From Actinomycetota bacterium (GTDB lineage: Bacteria > Actinomycetota > Actinomycetes > JACCUZ01), in assembly GCA_030841035.1 (NCBI GenBank), contig JAVEDI010000074.1, positions 1 to 39,707 on the forward strand: DNA of 39,707 bases, in the 5' to 3' direction. The notes beneath the pieces are model-generated. The model did not search any database, had not been told where the DNA came from, and worked only from the letters and a program-made list of their open reading frames with translations. This document shows, piece by piece, positions 16,602 to 24,385 of the stretch; within the stretch, counting starts at the first letter, position 1; each line of letters begins with the position of its first letter. The position numbers were made by a program, and so were the translations under genes.

Positions 16602-18051
16602 GCCACGCCCGGTCCAGGTCGACGTCCGCGGGTGGGGCTGGCGGCACGCCGGGCGGCGGGCCTGGGCGCTGCGCGGCGTCGACCTGCACCTGGAGCCGGG
16701 TGAACGGGTGTTGCTGCTCGGGCCCTCCGGCGTCGGCAAGTCCACGCTGCTCGCGGCCCTGGCCGGCCTGCTGGACCCCTCCGACGCGGGGGAGCACGAG
16801 GGCACGGTGCTGCTCGACGGGCAGCCGGCCCGCTCGGTGCGGCACCGCGCCGGGCTCGTGCTGCAGGACCCGGAGGCCGCGTTGGTCATGGCCCGCGCCG
16901 GCGACGACGTCGCGTTCGGGCTGGAGAACCGCGGTGTGCCGACCGGCCAGATCTGGTCGCGGGTCGACGAGGCGCTGCGCGCGGTGGGCTTCCCCCACGG
17001 CCGGGCCGCCGCGACGAGCGCGCTCTCCGGTGGCGAGCAGCAGCGGCTGGCGCTGGCCGGGATCCTCGCCCTCAGACCGGGGCTGCTCCTGCTCGACGAG
17101 GTGACCGCGAACCTCGATCCGGCGGGCGCCGCGCTGGTGCGCCGGGCGCTCGCCGACGTGCTCGCGGCCTCGGATGCGACGCTGGTCATGGTCGAGCACC
17201 GCGTCGCGTCGGTGCTCGACCTGGTCGAGCGCGCCGTGGTGCTGGAACCGGGCGGCGGCCTGCTGGCCGACGGGTCGCCCGAGTCGGTGTTCGGCCGGCA
17301 CGGCGCGGCGTTGGCGGCGCGGGGCGTGTGGGTGCCCGGCCACGAGCCGGTCGTACGCCGACGCGCCCCCGCGGCTGCCGGACCGGTGCTGGTCTCGGCG
17401 GACGCCGCGTCGTTCCGCTACCCGGGCGCGGTGCGCGAGACGCCGGCGGCCACGTCCGTCTCGGTCGCGAGGGGGGAGGCCCTGGCCGTGACCGGCCCCA
17501 ACGGGGCCGGCAAGTCGACGCTCGCGCTGCTGCTCGCCGGGCTGCTGCGCCCGGGTGCGGGCACCGTGTCGGCCACCGCGCAGCTCGGCGGCCCGCGGGA
17601 CGAGCCGCGGCTGTGGCGGTGGCGCGGTCGCGACCTCGTGCGCACCGTCGGGACGGTGTTCCAGGACCCCGAGCACCAGTTCGTCACGGCCACCGTGCGC
17701 GCCGAGCTGGCCGTCGGTCCGCGCCGAGCCGGCGGGGCGGCGCCGGCCGTCGCCGCGCGTGTCGAGGAGCTGCTCGAACGGCTGCGGCTGGCGCCGCTGG
17801 CCGACGCCAACCCCTTCACGCTCTCCGGTGGGGAGAAGCGCCGGCTGTCCGTCGCCACCGCGATCGCGACCGCGCCGCGGGTGCTCGTCACCGACGAGCC
17901 GACCTTCGGCCAGGACGCGCGCACCTGGCGCGAGCTCGTCGAGCTGCTCGCCGACCTGCGTGACGAGGGCCGGGCGGTCGTGATGGTCACCCACGACGAC
18001 GCACTGGTCGCGGCGCTGGCCGACCGCGAGCTGGTCCTCGCCGGCCCGTGA
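16582..18051 (+). CDS. ykoD: YkoD, double ABC ATPase of the ECF thiamine transporter
   Basis: 489 residues holding two ATPase domains in one chain. Domain 1 has GPSGVGKST (47-55), signature LSGGEQQRLALAG and Walker B LLLLDEVTANLDP with the switch His in VEHR. Domain 2 has GPNGAGKST (about 305-313), a Q-loop FQDPEHQFVTATVRAEL typical of ECF ATPases, signature LSGGEKRRLSVATAIA, Walker B VLVTDEPTFGQD and switch His in VTHDD. It powers uptake together with YkoC (T subunit) and YkoE. GTG 16582 lies within the end of ykoE, and the stop overlaps the next start. Confidence 0.93.
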   Translation: MTNDLSEPRPVQVDVRGWGWRHAGRRAWALRGVDLHLEPGERVLLLGPSGVGKSTLLAALAGLLDPSDAGEHEGTVLLDGQPARSVRHRAGLVLQDPEAALVMARAGDDVAFGLENRGVPTGQIWSRVDEALRAVGFPHGRAAATSALSGGEQQRLALAGILALRPGLLLLDEVTANLDPAGAALVRRALADVLAASDATLVMVEHRVASVLDLVERAVVLEPGGGLLADGSPESVFGRHGAALAARGVWVPGHEPVVRRRAPAAAGPVLVSADAASFRYPGAVRETPAATSVSVARGEALAVTGPNGAGKSTLALLLAGLLRPGAGTVSATAQLGGPRDEPRLWRWRGRDLVRTVGTVFQDPEHQFVTATVRAELAVGPRRAGGAAPAVAARVEELLERLRLAPLADANPFTLSGGEKRRLSVATAIATAPRVLVTDEPTFGQDARTWRELVELLADLRDEGRAVVMVTHDDALVAALADRELVLAGP

Positions 18052-18848
18052 GCGTCCTGGCGCCGCTGGCCCCGGACACCGGCGCGCGGTTCGCCCGGCT
18101 CAACCCGGTGGCGAAGCTGACCGCGGCGATCGTCGTCCTCGCCGGGCTGGTGATCACCGGCGACCCGGTCACGCCCTCGCTGCTGCTCGCGATCGAGCTG
18201 GCCGTACTGCCGTTCACCGGCGTGCGCGCCGCGACCCTGCTGCGACGTACCTGGCCCCTGGTCCTGAGCGTCGCCGGCCTCGCGGTGACCAACATGATCG
18301 TCGTCAACGGCGGCAGCGTCCTGCTCGACCTCGGACCCGCCGACGTCACCAGCCGCGGCCTCGAGTCGGCGATCGCCGTGTGGCTGCGGCTGCTGGCCAT
18401 CACCCTGCCCGGCATCGTGGTGCTCGCGACGACCGACCCGATGGACATGGCCGACGCCCTCGTGCAGCGCTGGCACGCTCCCCCCCGGTTCGCCTACGGC
18501 GCGCTCGCCGCGCTTCGCCTGCTCCCGCTGCTCGCCGCCGACTGGCAGATGATCGGCCGGGCCCGCAGGGCGAGAGGTCTGGACGCCGGGCGCTCGCCGG
18601 TCGGGCGGCTACGGCTGTTCGGCTCGCAGGTGTTCGCCGTGCTGGTCGCGGCGATCCGCCGCGGCGTGCGGCTCGCGGCGGCGATGGAGGCGCGGGGCTT
18701 CGACACGTCGGGCGAGCGGTCGGTGGCCCGGCCGCAGCCGGTGCGCGCTGCCGACCGCTGGCTGGTGGCCAGCAGCCTCGCCGCCGTCGCGCTGGCCACC
18801 GCCGTCTCGGTCGCCCTCGGGTCGTGGGCGCCTGCGTTCGGCGGCTGA
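18048..18848 (+). CDS. ykoC: YkoC, membrane coupling (EcfT) subunit of the ECF thiamine transporter
   Basis: 266 residues. The N-terminal part reads RFARLNPVAKLTAAIVVLAGLVI, the usual EcfT opening, followed by several membrane helices. Two cytoplasmic coupling helices carry the Ala-Arg-Gly signatures: GRARRARGLDAG and AAMEARGFDTSG. These sit in grooves of the ATPase domains and link ATP hydrolysis to movement of the S subunit. GTG 18048 overlaps the ykoD stop by 4 bases. Confidence 0.92.
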   Translation: MSVLAPLAPDTGARFARLNPVAKLTAAIVVLAGLVITGDPVTPSLLLAIELAVLPFTGVRAATLLRRTWPLVLSVAGLAVTNMIVVNGGSVLLDLGPADVTSRGLESAIAVWLRLLAITLPGIVVLATTDPMDMADALVQRWHAPPRFAYGALAALRLLPLLAADWQMIGRARRARGLDAGRSPVGRLRLFGSQVFAVLVAAIRRGVRLAAAMEARGFDTSGERSVARPQPVRAADRWLVASSLAAVALATAVSVALGSWAPAFGG

Positions 18849-18849
18849 G

Positions 18850-18873
18850 CCCGCCCGCGGACCGCTCGGCGGG
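18850..18873 (+). terminator. GC hairpin after the thiamine transporter operon
   Basis: CCCGCC (18850-18855) pairs with GGCGGG (18868-18873), starting 2 bases after the ykoC stop. There is no T-run, so termination is plausible but unproven. Confidence 0.35.
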
Positions 18874-18901
18874 GTCAGGCCGCTGCGGGCGCCCACCTCC
18901 C

Positions 18902-18907
18902 TAGGGT
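18902..18907 (+). promoter_or_regulatory. -10 hexamer TAGGGT placed for a leaderless transcript
   Basis: TAGGGT ends 7 bases before ATG 18915, so transcription would begin at or next to the start codon. No ribosome-binding site is needed in this arrangement. It lies in an imperfect palindrome, CCCACC...GGTGGG. Confidence 0.5.
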
Positions 18908-18914
18908 GGGTCGC

Positions 18915-19907
18915 ATGAAGGCGATCGTCGTGCCCCAGCCGGGTGGACCCGAGGTGCTGAGCTGGGAGGAGGTGCCCGACCCGACGCCCGGCCCCGGCGA
19001 GGTGCTGGTCGACGTGGCGGCCTCGGCGGTCAACCGCGCGGACATCATGCAGCGGGAGGGTCACTACGACCCGCCGCCGGGCGCGCCGCCGTACCTCGGT
19101 CTCGAGGTCTCCGGCCGGATCGCCGAGCTCGGCGAGGGGGTGCAGGGCTGGCAGGTGGGCGACGAGGTGTGCGCGCTGCTCTCGGGGGGCGGCTACGCCG
19201 AGAAGGTCGCGGTGCCGGCGGGGCAGCTGCTCCCGGTGCCCGCCGGGCTCGACCTGGTGCAGGCGGCGGCGCTGCCGGAGGTGACGTGCACGGTCTGGTC
19301 GAACGTGTTCATGACCGCGGGCCTGCGTCCGGAGGAGACGTTCCTCGTCCATGGCGGCTCCTCCGGCATCGGGACCATGGCGATCCAGCTGGCCCGCAAC
19401 GTCGGTGCCCGGGTGGCGGTCACGGCGGGCTCCGAGGAGAAGCTCCGACGCTGCCGCGAGCTGGGCGCCCAGATCCTTATCAACTACAAGGACGAGGACT
19501 TCGTGGCCGCTCTGCACGAGGCCACCGAGGGCCGTGGGGCCGACGTCATCCTCGACAACATGGGCGCGAAGTACCTCGCCCGCAACATCGACGCCCTGGC
19601 CCCCAACGGCCGGCTCGTCGTCATCGGGCTGCAGGGCGGCGCCAAGGCCGAGCTCGACCTCGGCGTGCTGATGCGCAAGCGGGCGGCGGTGATCGCCACG
19701 ACGCTGCGCGCCAGGCCGGCGCAGGAGAAGGCCGCCATCGTCGCGTCGGTGCGCGAGCACGTGTGGCCGCTCATCGAGTCGGGACAGGTGCGCCCCGTCG
19801 TCGACCGCATCGTGCCGATGGAGCAGGCCGCCGAGGCCCACCGCCTGGTCGAGGCCAGCTCGCACGTCGGGAAGGTCGTGCTCACCCGGATGGCGTATCA
19901 GGGCTAG
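18915..19907 (+). CDS. NAD(P)H-quinone oxidoreductase, PIG3/QOR-like MDR family
   Basis: 330 residues. The N-terminal GroES-like domain (MKAIVVPQPGGPEVL, ASAVNRADIMQREGHY, YLGLEVSGRI) leads into a Rossmann domain with VHGGSSGIGTMAIQLAR and VTAGSEEKLRRCRELGA. DVILDNMGAKYLARNI and GLQGGAKAELDL match the PIG3 group of zinc-free quinone reductases that use NADPH. No zinc-binding Cys cluster is visible. ATG 18915 is preferred over GTG 18906 because of the -10 TAGGGT placed for a leaderless start. It stands alone, 55 bases before an unrelated-looking pair. Confidence 0.87.
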   Translation: MKAIVVPQPGGPEVLSWEEVPDPTPGPGEVLVDVAASAVNRADIMQREGHYDPPPGAPPYLGLEVSGRIAELGEGVQGWQVGDEVCALLSGGGYAEKVAVPAGQLLPVPAGLDLVQAAALPEVTCTVWSNVFMTAGLRPEETFLVHGGSSGIGTMAIQLARNVGARVAVTAGSEEKLRRCRELGAQILINYKDEDFVAALHEATEGRGADVILDNMGAKYLARNIDALAPNGRLVVIGLQGGAKAELDLGVLMRKRAAVIATTLRARPAQEKAAIVASVREHVWPLIESGQVRPVVDRIVPMEQAAEAHRLVEASSHVGKVVLTRMAYQG

Positions 19908-19962
19908 CCCGCCGGCGCTCCTGACCTCGTCGGCCGGCCCCCGGCCGCGGAGGGAGGGACCC

Positions 19963-20367
19963 GTGTCCACCACCGAGCTGATCACCTCCGTGCCCCTGGT
20001 GCGGACGCCGCAGTCCTGGCCGCTGGCCGCCACCGCAGGCAGCGCCATGGTCGTGCTGGCCGCGCTCGACTTCGCCGGTGCGATCGCGGCGAAGGAGTGG
20101 TCGACCAGCGGCTCCCCGCGCTGGCTGGCCGCCGGGATCGTGAGCTTCCTGCTGCTGTTCTACGTCTACGCCTCGAGCCTGCGCTACGCCGAGCTGGCCA
20201 TGGTGACGATGGGCTGGGTCGTCCTGCTGCAGGTCGGCCTGCTCGTGCTCGACCGGCTGCGCTACGACGTCGACCTGCCGACCGGCAAGTGGGTGGCCGT
20301 CGTGGCCATCCTCGCGCTGCAGGCCTACCTGCTGATGCCCTCCTCGACACGGGCGGGGGCCGCGTGA
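19963..20367 (+). CDS. Small four-helix membrane protein, SMR/EmrE-like
   Basis: 134 residues with four hydrophobic segments: about 22-42, 52-72, 76-97 and 106-126. Segment order, length and the run LLLFYVYASSLRYAELAMVTMGWVVLLQVGLLVLD resemble the second and third helices of small multidrug resistance exporters. The acidic residue of helix 1 is Asp36 (AALDFAGA), where SMR proteins have an essential Glu. GTG start with a strong GGAGGGAGGGA upstream. It overlaps the downstream decarboxylase by 4 bases, which suggests a joint role, for example moving the amine product or its precursor. The SMR match is by eye; an uncharacterised membrane family remains possible. Confidence 0.6.
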   Translation: MSTTELITSVPLVRTPQSWPLAATAGSAMVVLAALDFAGAIAAKEWSTSGSPRWLAAGIVSFLLLFYVYASSLRYAELAMVTMGWVVLLQVGLLVLDRLRYDVDLPTGKWVAVVAILALQAYLLMPSSTRAGAA

Positions 20368-21923
20368 ACGGCCGCCTGACCGGCGCCGGCGAGCAGCCAC
20401 TGCACGTCGTGCCGGCGCCGCGTGTGCCGCAGTCGCTGCGTACGTCGTCACCCGCGCCCGCCGCGGCCGGCGTACCCGGGCCGGGCCACGACCAGCGCCG
20501 CGCACCGCTCGCCGAGGCCGTCGAGCGCTACCGCCGCCGGTCGACGGTGTCGTTCCACTGCCCGGCGCACCGTGGCGGGCGCGCCGCCGACCATGTGCTG
20601 CGCGGGCTGGTCGGGCAGGAGATGCTCACGGCCGACGTGTGGCTCGACCCCGCCGAGCAGCACCGGGTACGCCGCGAGGCCGAGGACCTGGCCGCCGCCC
20701 TGTGGGGAGCCGACCGCGCGTTCTTCCTCGGCAACGGCTCGTCGGGGGGCAACCACGCCTTCCTGCTGGCCACGCTGCGCCCCGGCGACGAGGTGGTCGT
20801 GGCGCGCGACGCGCACGTGTCGACATTGATGGCGCTTGTTATGACCGGTGCCCGTCCCGTGTGGATCACACCGGACCTGCACCCCACGCTGGACACCGGC
20901 CTGGGGATCTCGCCGGCGGCCCTGGCCGCCACGCTGGAGGAGCACCCGCGCGCCAGGCTCGTGGTGCTCGTCAGCCCGGCGTACTCCGGGGTCTGCTCCG
21001 ACGTCTCCGCGCTGGCCGACGTCGCGCACGCGGCCGGCGTACCGCTGTTCGTCGACGAGGCCTGGGGCCCGCACCTGCCCTTCCACGCGTGGCTGCCCAC
21101 CGATGCGCTCGCCGCGGGCGCCGACGCCGTGGTCACCTCGACGCACAAGCTGGCCGGCAGCCTCAGCCAGAGCGCCCTGCTGCTGGTCCGCGGTGACCGC
21201 CTCGACGTCGAGGCGGTCGCAACGGCGGTCCGGATGACCGCGAGCACCAGTCCGTTGCTGCCGCTGCTGGCCTCCATCGACACCTGCCGTCGCCGGCTCG
21301 CCCTCGAGGGGCACGCCCTGCTCGACCGCGCCCTGGCCGGTGCCGGACGGCTGCGTGAGCGGCTCGCGCGCGTGCCCGGTGTGGTGCTCGTGGGCCCCGG
21401 CGACCTCGGGCTGCGCCCGACGCTGGTCGACCCGCTCAAGGTGGTGCTGGACGTGACGGCGCTCGGTCGCACTGGCGTGGAGGTCGACCGGCTGCTGCGG
21501 GAACGCTGCGCGGTCGCGGTCGAGGGCAGCGACCTGCGCCGCCTCTACCTCGTCGTCTCCCCGCAGGACGACGACGCGGGGCTCGACCGGCTGGCCGCGG
21601 GGCTCGAGGGGCTACGGCTGCGCGGCGCGCCCGCGGTGCGGGGTCCCGGCTCGGCCGCCGCGATGCTGCGGCCCCGCGAGCGGGCGGTGTCGCCGCGGAT
21701 CGCCTGGTTCGCCCGCTCCGAGACCGTCCCGCTGCGGGCGGCCGTCGGCCGGGTCGCCGCCGAGCTGGCCACGCCGTACCCGCCCGGCATCCCGGTGCTG
21801 GTGCCCGGAGAGGTCGTCGACGCGGCGCAGGTCGCCTACCTGGAGTCGGTCGTGTCGGCCGGCGGGCACGTGCACGGCGCCGCCGACGCGAGCCTGGCCA
21901 CCCTGCGGGTGATGACCGCGTAG
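20364..21923 (+). CDS. Orn/Lys/Arg decarboxylase-family PLP enzyme
   Basis: 519 residues, fold type I PLP enzyme of the group containing short SpeA-like decarboxylases (about 480-500 residues). Motifs: SFHCPAHRGG (family PGHxGG), LGNGSSGGNHAFLLATLRPGDEVVVARDAHVS, VDEAWGPHLPFH (family DEAHGxHLxFH) and the PLP lysine Lys262 in STHKLAGSLSQS. The C-terminal domain has the order of the family (ISPAIAWF-like SPRIAWFARSE, then YPPGIPVLVPGE). The substrate (arginine, lysine or ornithine) cannot be read from motifs. The N-terminus carries about 55 extra Pro/Ala-rich residues. GTG 20364 was chosen for its GTGA overlap with the SMR-like gene. Confidence 0.85.
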   Translation: MNGRLTGAGEQPLHVVPAPRVPQSLRTSSPAPAAAGVPGPGHDQRRAPLAEAVERYRRRSTVSFHCPAHRGGRAADHVLRGLVGQEMLTADVWLDPAEQHRVRREAEDLAAALWGADRAFFLGNGSSGGNHAFLLATLRPGDEVVVARDAHVSTLMALVMTGARPVWITPDLHPTLDTGLGISPAALAATLEEHPRARLVVLVSPAYSGVCSDVSALADVAHAAGVPLFVDEAWGPHLPFHAWLPTDALAAGADAVVTSTHKLAGSLSQSALLLVRGDRLDVEAVATAVRMTASTSPLLPLLASIDTCRRRLALEGHALLDRALAGAGRLRERLARVPGVVLVGPGDLGLRPTLVDPLKVVLDVTALGRTGVEVDRLLRERCAVAVEGSDLRRLYLVVSPQDDDAGLDRLAAGLEGLRLRGAPAVRGPGSAAAMLRPRERAVSPRIAWFARSETVPLRAAVGRVAAELATPYPPGIPVLVPGEVVDAAQVAYLESVVSAGGHVHGAADASLATLRVMTA

Positions 21924-22004
21924 CCCCCGCCCCGCCGCCCCCCCTCCCCCCCGCACCCGCCGCACCGCCCCGCCGCCCCGCCCCGCCGACCCGCCGCATT
22001 TTCC

Positions 22005-22057
22005 GTGATCGTGAGGCGAATCGGCACCGAATCCGTGCCGATTCGCCTCACGATCAC
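22005..22057. repeat. 53-base palindrome, family 1 copy A
   Basis: Left arm 22005-22027 and right arm 22035-22057 are perfect inverted repeats of 23 bases with a 7-base centre. The outer 12 bases (GTGATCGTGAGG and its complement) are identical in all four copies of the family. It sits between convergent genes, after a nearly G-free C-rich stretch (21924-22000). There is no T-run on either side, so a simple intrinsic terminator is not obvious. No gene is seen in 21924-22135. Confidence 0.9.
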
Positions 22058-22135
22058 AGCGGGCGGCACGGTGGCCGGGCGGCACGGCGGGGTCCGCCCA
22101 CCGGGGGGTTGTGGTCGGAGTGGGCAGCGGCAGGC

Positions 22136-23122
22136 TCAGGCGCCCGTGCGGGCGATCCGCTCGATGGTCGCGAGCGGCAGGTCGCCGGCACCCTTGATGT
22201 TGTTGTGGTGCACGGCGTAGCGGCTGGCGGCGCGGTTGGCGGCGGTCTTGGTCAGCCGCCAGTCCTCGTGGCGCAGCTCGTCGAAGTAGTTGACCGCCCG
22301 CACGCCGTAACGCGGCAGCGAGGCGAACATCGTCTTGATCCACAGCGGCTTGCGCCGGCCCTCGGCCGTGCCGACCTCGTTGAGCATCATCGGCTTGGCG
22401 TAGCCCGCGGCCTGGCGGAGCTGGCGGACCGAGGGCTTCATCATCGAGTCGAACGACAGCCAGCCCTTCTTGGCCGCTTCGTTGAAGTTGTAGACGTCCA
22501 GCCCGATCCAGTCGACGTACGCCGACCCGGGGTAGAGCGAGCGCATGGACGTGGCGCCCCGGTAGGCCCGGTTCGGGTTCCAGACGAAGATCGCGTTGGT
22601 CGCACCGTGCGCCCGGAAGACGTCGACGATGTGCCGCCACGCGAGGACGTACTCGCCGGGCTTGTTGCCGTTCTGGCCGGTCGACCAGGGCTCCCACGAG
22701 CCGTTCATCTCGGCCATCAGACGGATCATGACGGGGTGACCGTAGGCCTTGATGGCCTCGGCCCACTGACCTGTCCTCACGTCCTCGCCGCCGCTGATCA
22801 CGCGCGACAGCGGCGCGTAACCGGCCGGGCCCGTCGCGACGACCAGCGCGGCGCCCCGGCGGGTGACGTTCTTGTCCAGGTAGCTCAGAGCGGGCAGCCC
22901 GTTGTTCCAGTCGAAGAACTTGCCGACCAGCGCCGAGCGCTTGCCCAGCTCGCGCTCGGTGACCATCCGATCGGCATCGGTGTGGTCGTAGAGACCGAAC
23001 AGGATCGGGGCGCCGGCGCGGCGGGGTGCGGCCTGCGCGGTGCCGGGGGCCAGCAGGAGGCCCGCACCCAGGATGACCGCGAGCAGGGCAGCGGTGGAAG
23101 CACGGTGGCGGAGGAAAGTCAC
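22136..23122 (-). CDS. Secreted GH26-like glycoside hydrolase
   Basis: 328 residues from GTG 23122. The N-terminus is a Sec signal: basic FLRHR, hydrophobic AALLAVILGAGLLLAPG, likely cleavage after AQA. The mature part has RLMAEMNGSWEPWS, matching the GH26 acid/base motif (H/A-E-M-N-G-x-W), AIFVWNPN, YVDWIGLDVYNF, and PMMLNEVGT with the likely nucleophile Glu. GH26 members are mostly beta-mannanases, and others cut mixed-linkage glucan or xylan; which one applies here is unknown. The His usually before the acid/base Glu is Ala here. The start was chosen to give a normal signal peptide; GTG 23182 or ATG 23191 would add residues with no signal-like character. Confidence 0.75.
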   Translation of the reverse strand: MTFLRHRASTAALLAVILGAGLLLAPGTAQAAPRRAGAPILFGLYDHTDADRMVTERELGKRSALVGKFFDWNNGLPALSYLDKNVTRRGAALVVATGPAGYAPLSRVISGGEDVRTGQWAEAIKAYGHPVMIRLMAEMNGSWEPWSTGQNGNKPGEYVLAWRHIVDVFRAHGATNAIFVWNPNRAYRGATSMRSLYPGSAYVDWIGLDVYNFNEAAKKGWLSFDSMMKPSVRQLRQAAGYAKPMMLNEVGTAEGRRKPLWIKTMFASLPRYGVRAVNYFDELRHEDWRLTKTAANRAASRYAVHHNNIKGAGDLPLATIERIARTGA

Positions 23123-23462
23123 ATTTGTCCATCGACCGGGAGGCCGACCTCCTTGAGAGGGGCGCCCGATCGCCCGAGTGACTCCTGTCACGGTAGCGTC
23201 GACGTACAGCCTCCGGTGCGCTCAGTGCCTGCCGTGTTCGGCGCGGCGGGCGCGTTCCTGCCGGGCTGACGGTCCCGGACATCGTGGTGGGGCTGCCGTC
23301 CTCATGAGGGCGAGGACCCAGCCAGCGGCGGCCCGGCCGCCCACCGCGTCCAGGTCGTCGGTGGAGACGATGCGGCGGCGCGGCCCAGCGGCCACGATCG
23401 TCGAGTGTCGCAGCCGCGGGCTGCCGTCACCAGCGAGTTCCGGGTGAGTCAGGATGGGACCC
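23123..23462. other. Divergent intergenic region between GH26-like gene and bpa
   Basis: 340 bases with no convincing gene. It contains a hairpin GGAGG-CCGA-CCTCC (23139-23152) close to the GH26-like start and a dyad GTGAC-TCCT-GTCAC (23178-23191), which is a possible operator. CAGGAT at 23450-23455 may be the -10 of bpa. The long open frames here lack family features. Confidence 0.45.
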
Positions 23463-24056
23463 ATGACCGAGCAACAGCACAGCGCCAGCCCCCGTGACGA
23501 GCAGAACAGTGGCGACCCCCAGCGCGTGGTGGTGGTCAGTCCGGACGGCATGGCGGTCGAGGTGGCGCGGGGAAACGACTCGGTCGACGACGAGCGTTCG
23601 GTGACCGACCTCGTCGACCAGCCGGCGAAGGTGATGCGCATCGGCAGCATGATCAAGCAGCTGCTCGAGGAGGTGCGCGGGTCGGCGCTCGACGAGGCGT
23701 CCCGGGCGCGGCTGAAGGAGATCCACGAGCGCTCGATCAAGGAGCTGGAGGAGGGGCTCGCGCCGGAGCTGATCGAGGAGCTCGAGCGCATCTCGCTGCC
23801 GTTCGCCGAGGGCTCGGTGCCGTCGGAGAGCGAGCTGCGGGTTGCCCAGGCACAGCTCGTCGGCTGGCTCGAGGGACTCTTCCACGGCATCCAGACCGCG
23901 CTGTTCGCGCAGCAGATGGCCGCGCGGGCGCAGTTCGAGGAGATGCGCCGCCGTGCGCTCCCGGCCGGCATGACCCTCCCCGAGGCGCCCGGCGGCCAGC
24001 AGCAGCAACCGGGGCAGCCGCGACCGGGCCAGCAGGGCACCGGCCAGTACCTCTGA
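23463..24056 (+). CDS. bpa: Bpa (PafE), bacterial proteasome activator
   Basis: 197 residues. Bpa forms a ring that opens the 20S proteasome gate and lets it degrade unfolded proteins without ATP. The core closely follows the mycobacterial protein: TDLVDQPAKVMRIGSMIKQLLEEV, then RLKEIHERSIKELEEGLAPELIEELERI, then AQAQLVGWLEGLFHGIQTALFAQQMAARAQ. The chain ends in GQYL, the C-terminal tail that docks into the proteasome alpha-ring pockets. A Gln/Pro-rich flexible stretch precedes this tail. ATG 23463 is preferred because CAGGAT lies 7 bases before it; ATG 23454 is in frame. No proteasome or pup genes are adjacent. Confidence 0.95.
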   Translation: MTEQQHSASPRDEQNSGDPQRVVVVSPDGMAVEVARGNDSVDDERSVTDLVDQPAKVMRIGSMIKQLLEEVRGSALDEASRARLKEIHERSIKELEEGLAPELIEELERISLPFAEGSVPSESELRVAQAQLVGWLEGLFHGIQTALFAQQMAARAQFEEMRRRALPAGMTLPEAPGGQQQQPGQPRPGQQGTGQYL

Positions 24057-24061
24057 CCCTC

Positions 24062-24080
24062 CGGGCCGGCGACCGGCCCG
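24062..24080 (+). terminator. Strong GC hairpin after bpa
   Basis: CGGGCCGG (24062-24069) and CCGGCCCG (24073-24080) form a perfect 8-bp stem with loop CGA, 5 bases after the stop. There is no T-run. It is the likely transcript end of bpa. Confidence 0.5.
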
Positions 24081-24093
24081 CCCGGTCCCGCGC

Positions 24094-24230
24094 GTCCCGG
24101 TCCCGGGTGCCGGGTCCCGCCCGTCCCGGTCCCGCGTGCCGGGTCCCGCCCGTCCCGGTCCCGCGTGCCCCGCCCGGTCCCGCCCGGTCCCGCCCGTCCC
24201 GGTCCCGCCCCGTCCCGCCGCCGTACTTCG
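24094..24230 (+). repeat. C-rich tandem repeat, 29-base unit
   Basis: A 29-base unit at 24094-24122 is repeated at 24123-24151 with one change, and a third copy decays from 24152 into GTCCCGCCC runs. The strand is made of GTCCC and CCCGCCC steps. No gene is supported between 24057 and 24385. It leads directly into palindrome copy B. Confidence 0.8.
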
Positions 24231-24232
24231 CC

Positions 24233-24285
24233 GTGATCGTGAGGGGATCCGGCACCGATCCGGTGCCGATCCCCCTCACGATCAC
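24233..24285. repeat. 53-base palindrome, family 1 copy B
   Basis: Arms of 25 bases pair except for three internal mismatches (positions 15-17 of the unit), around a 3-base centre. Pairing continues two bases outward (CC/GG). It lies about 100 bases before the AbiEi/DUF559-type gene start. Confidence 0.9.
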
Positions 24286-24385
24286 GGGAAGGGGGCGGGC
24301 CCGGGCCGCAGCGCCCGCACCTGTGGATGACCGCGGGTGTGGAGGACGGCGGTGGCGGCCGCCGCGATGTGCGCGACGGTGCACT

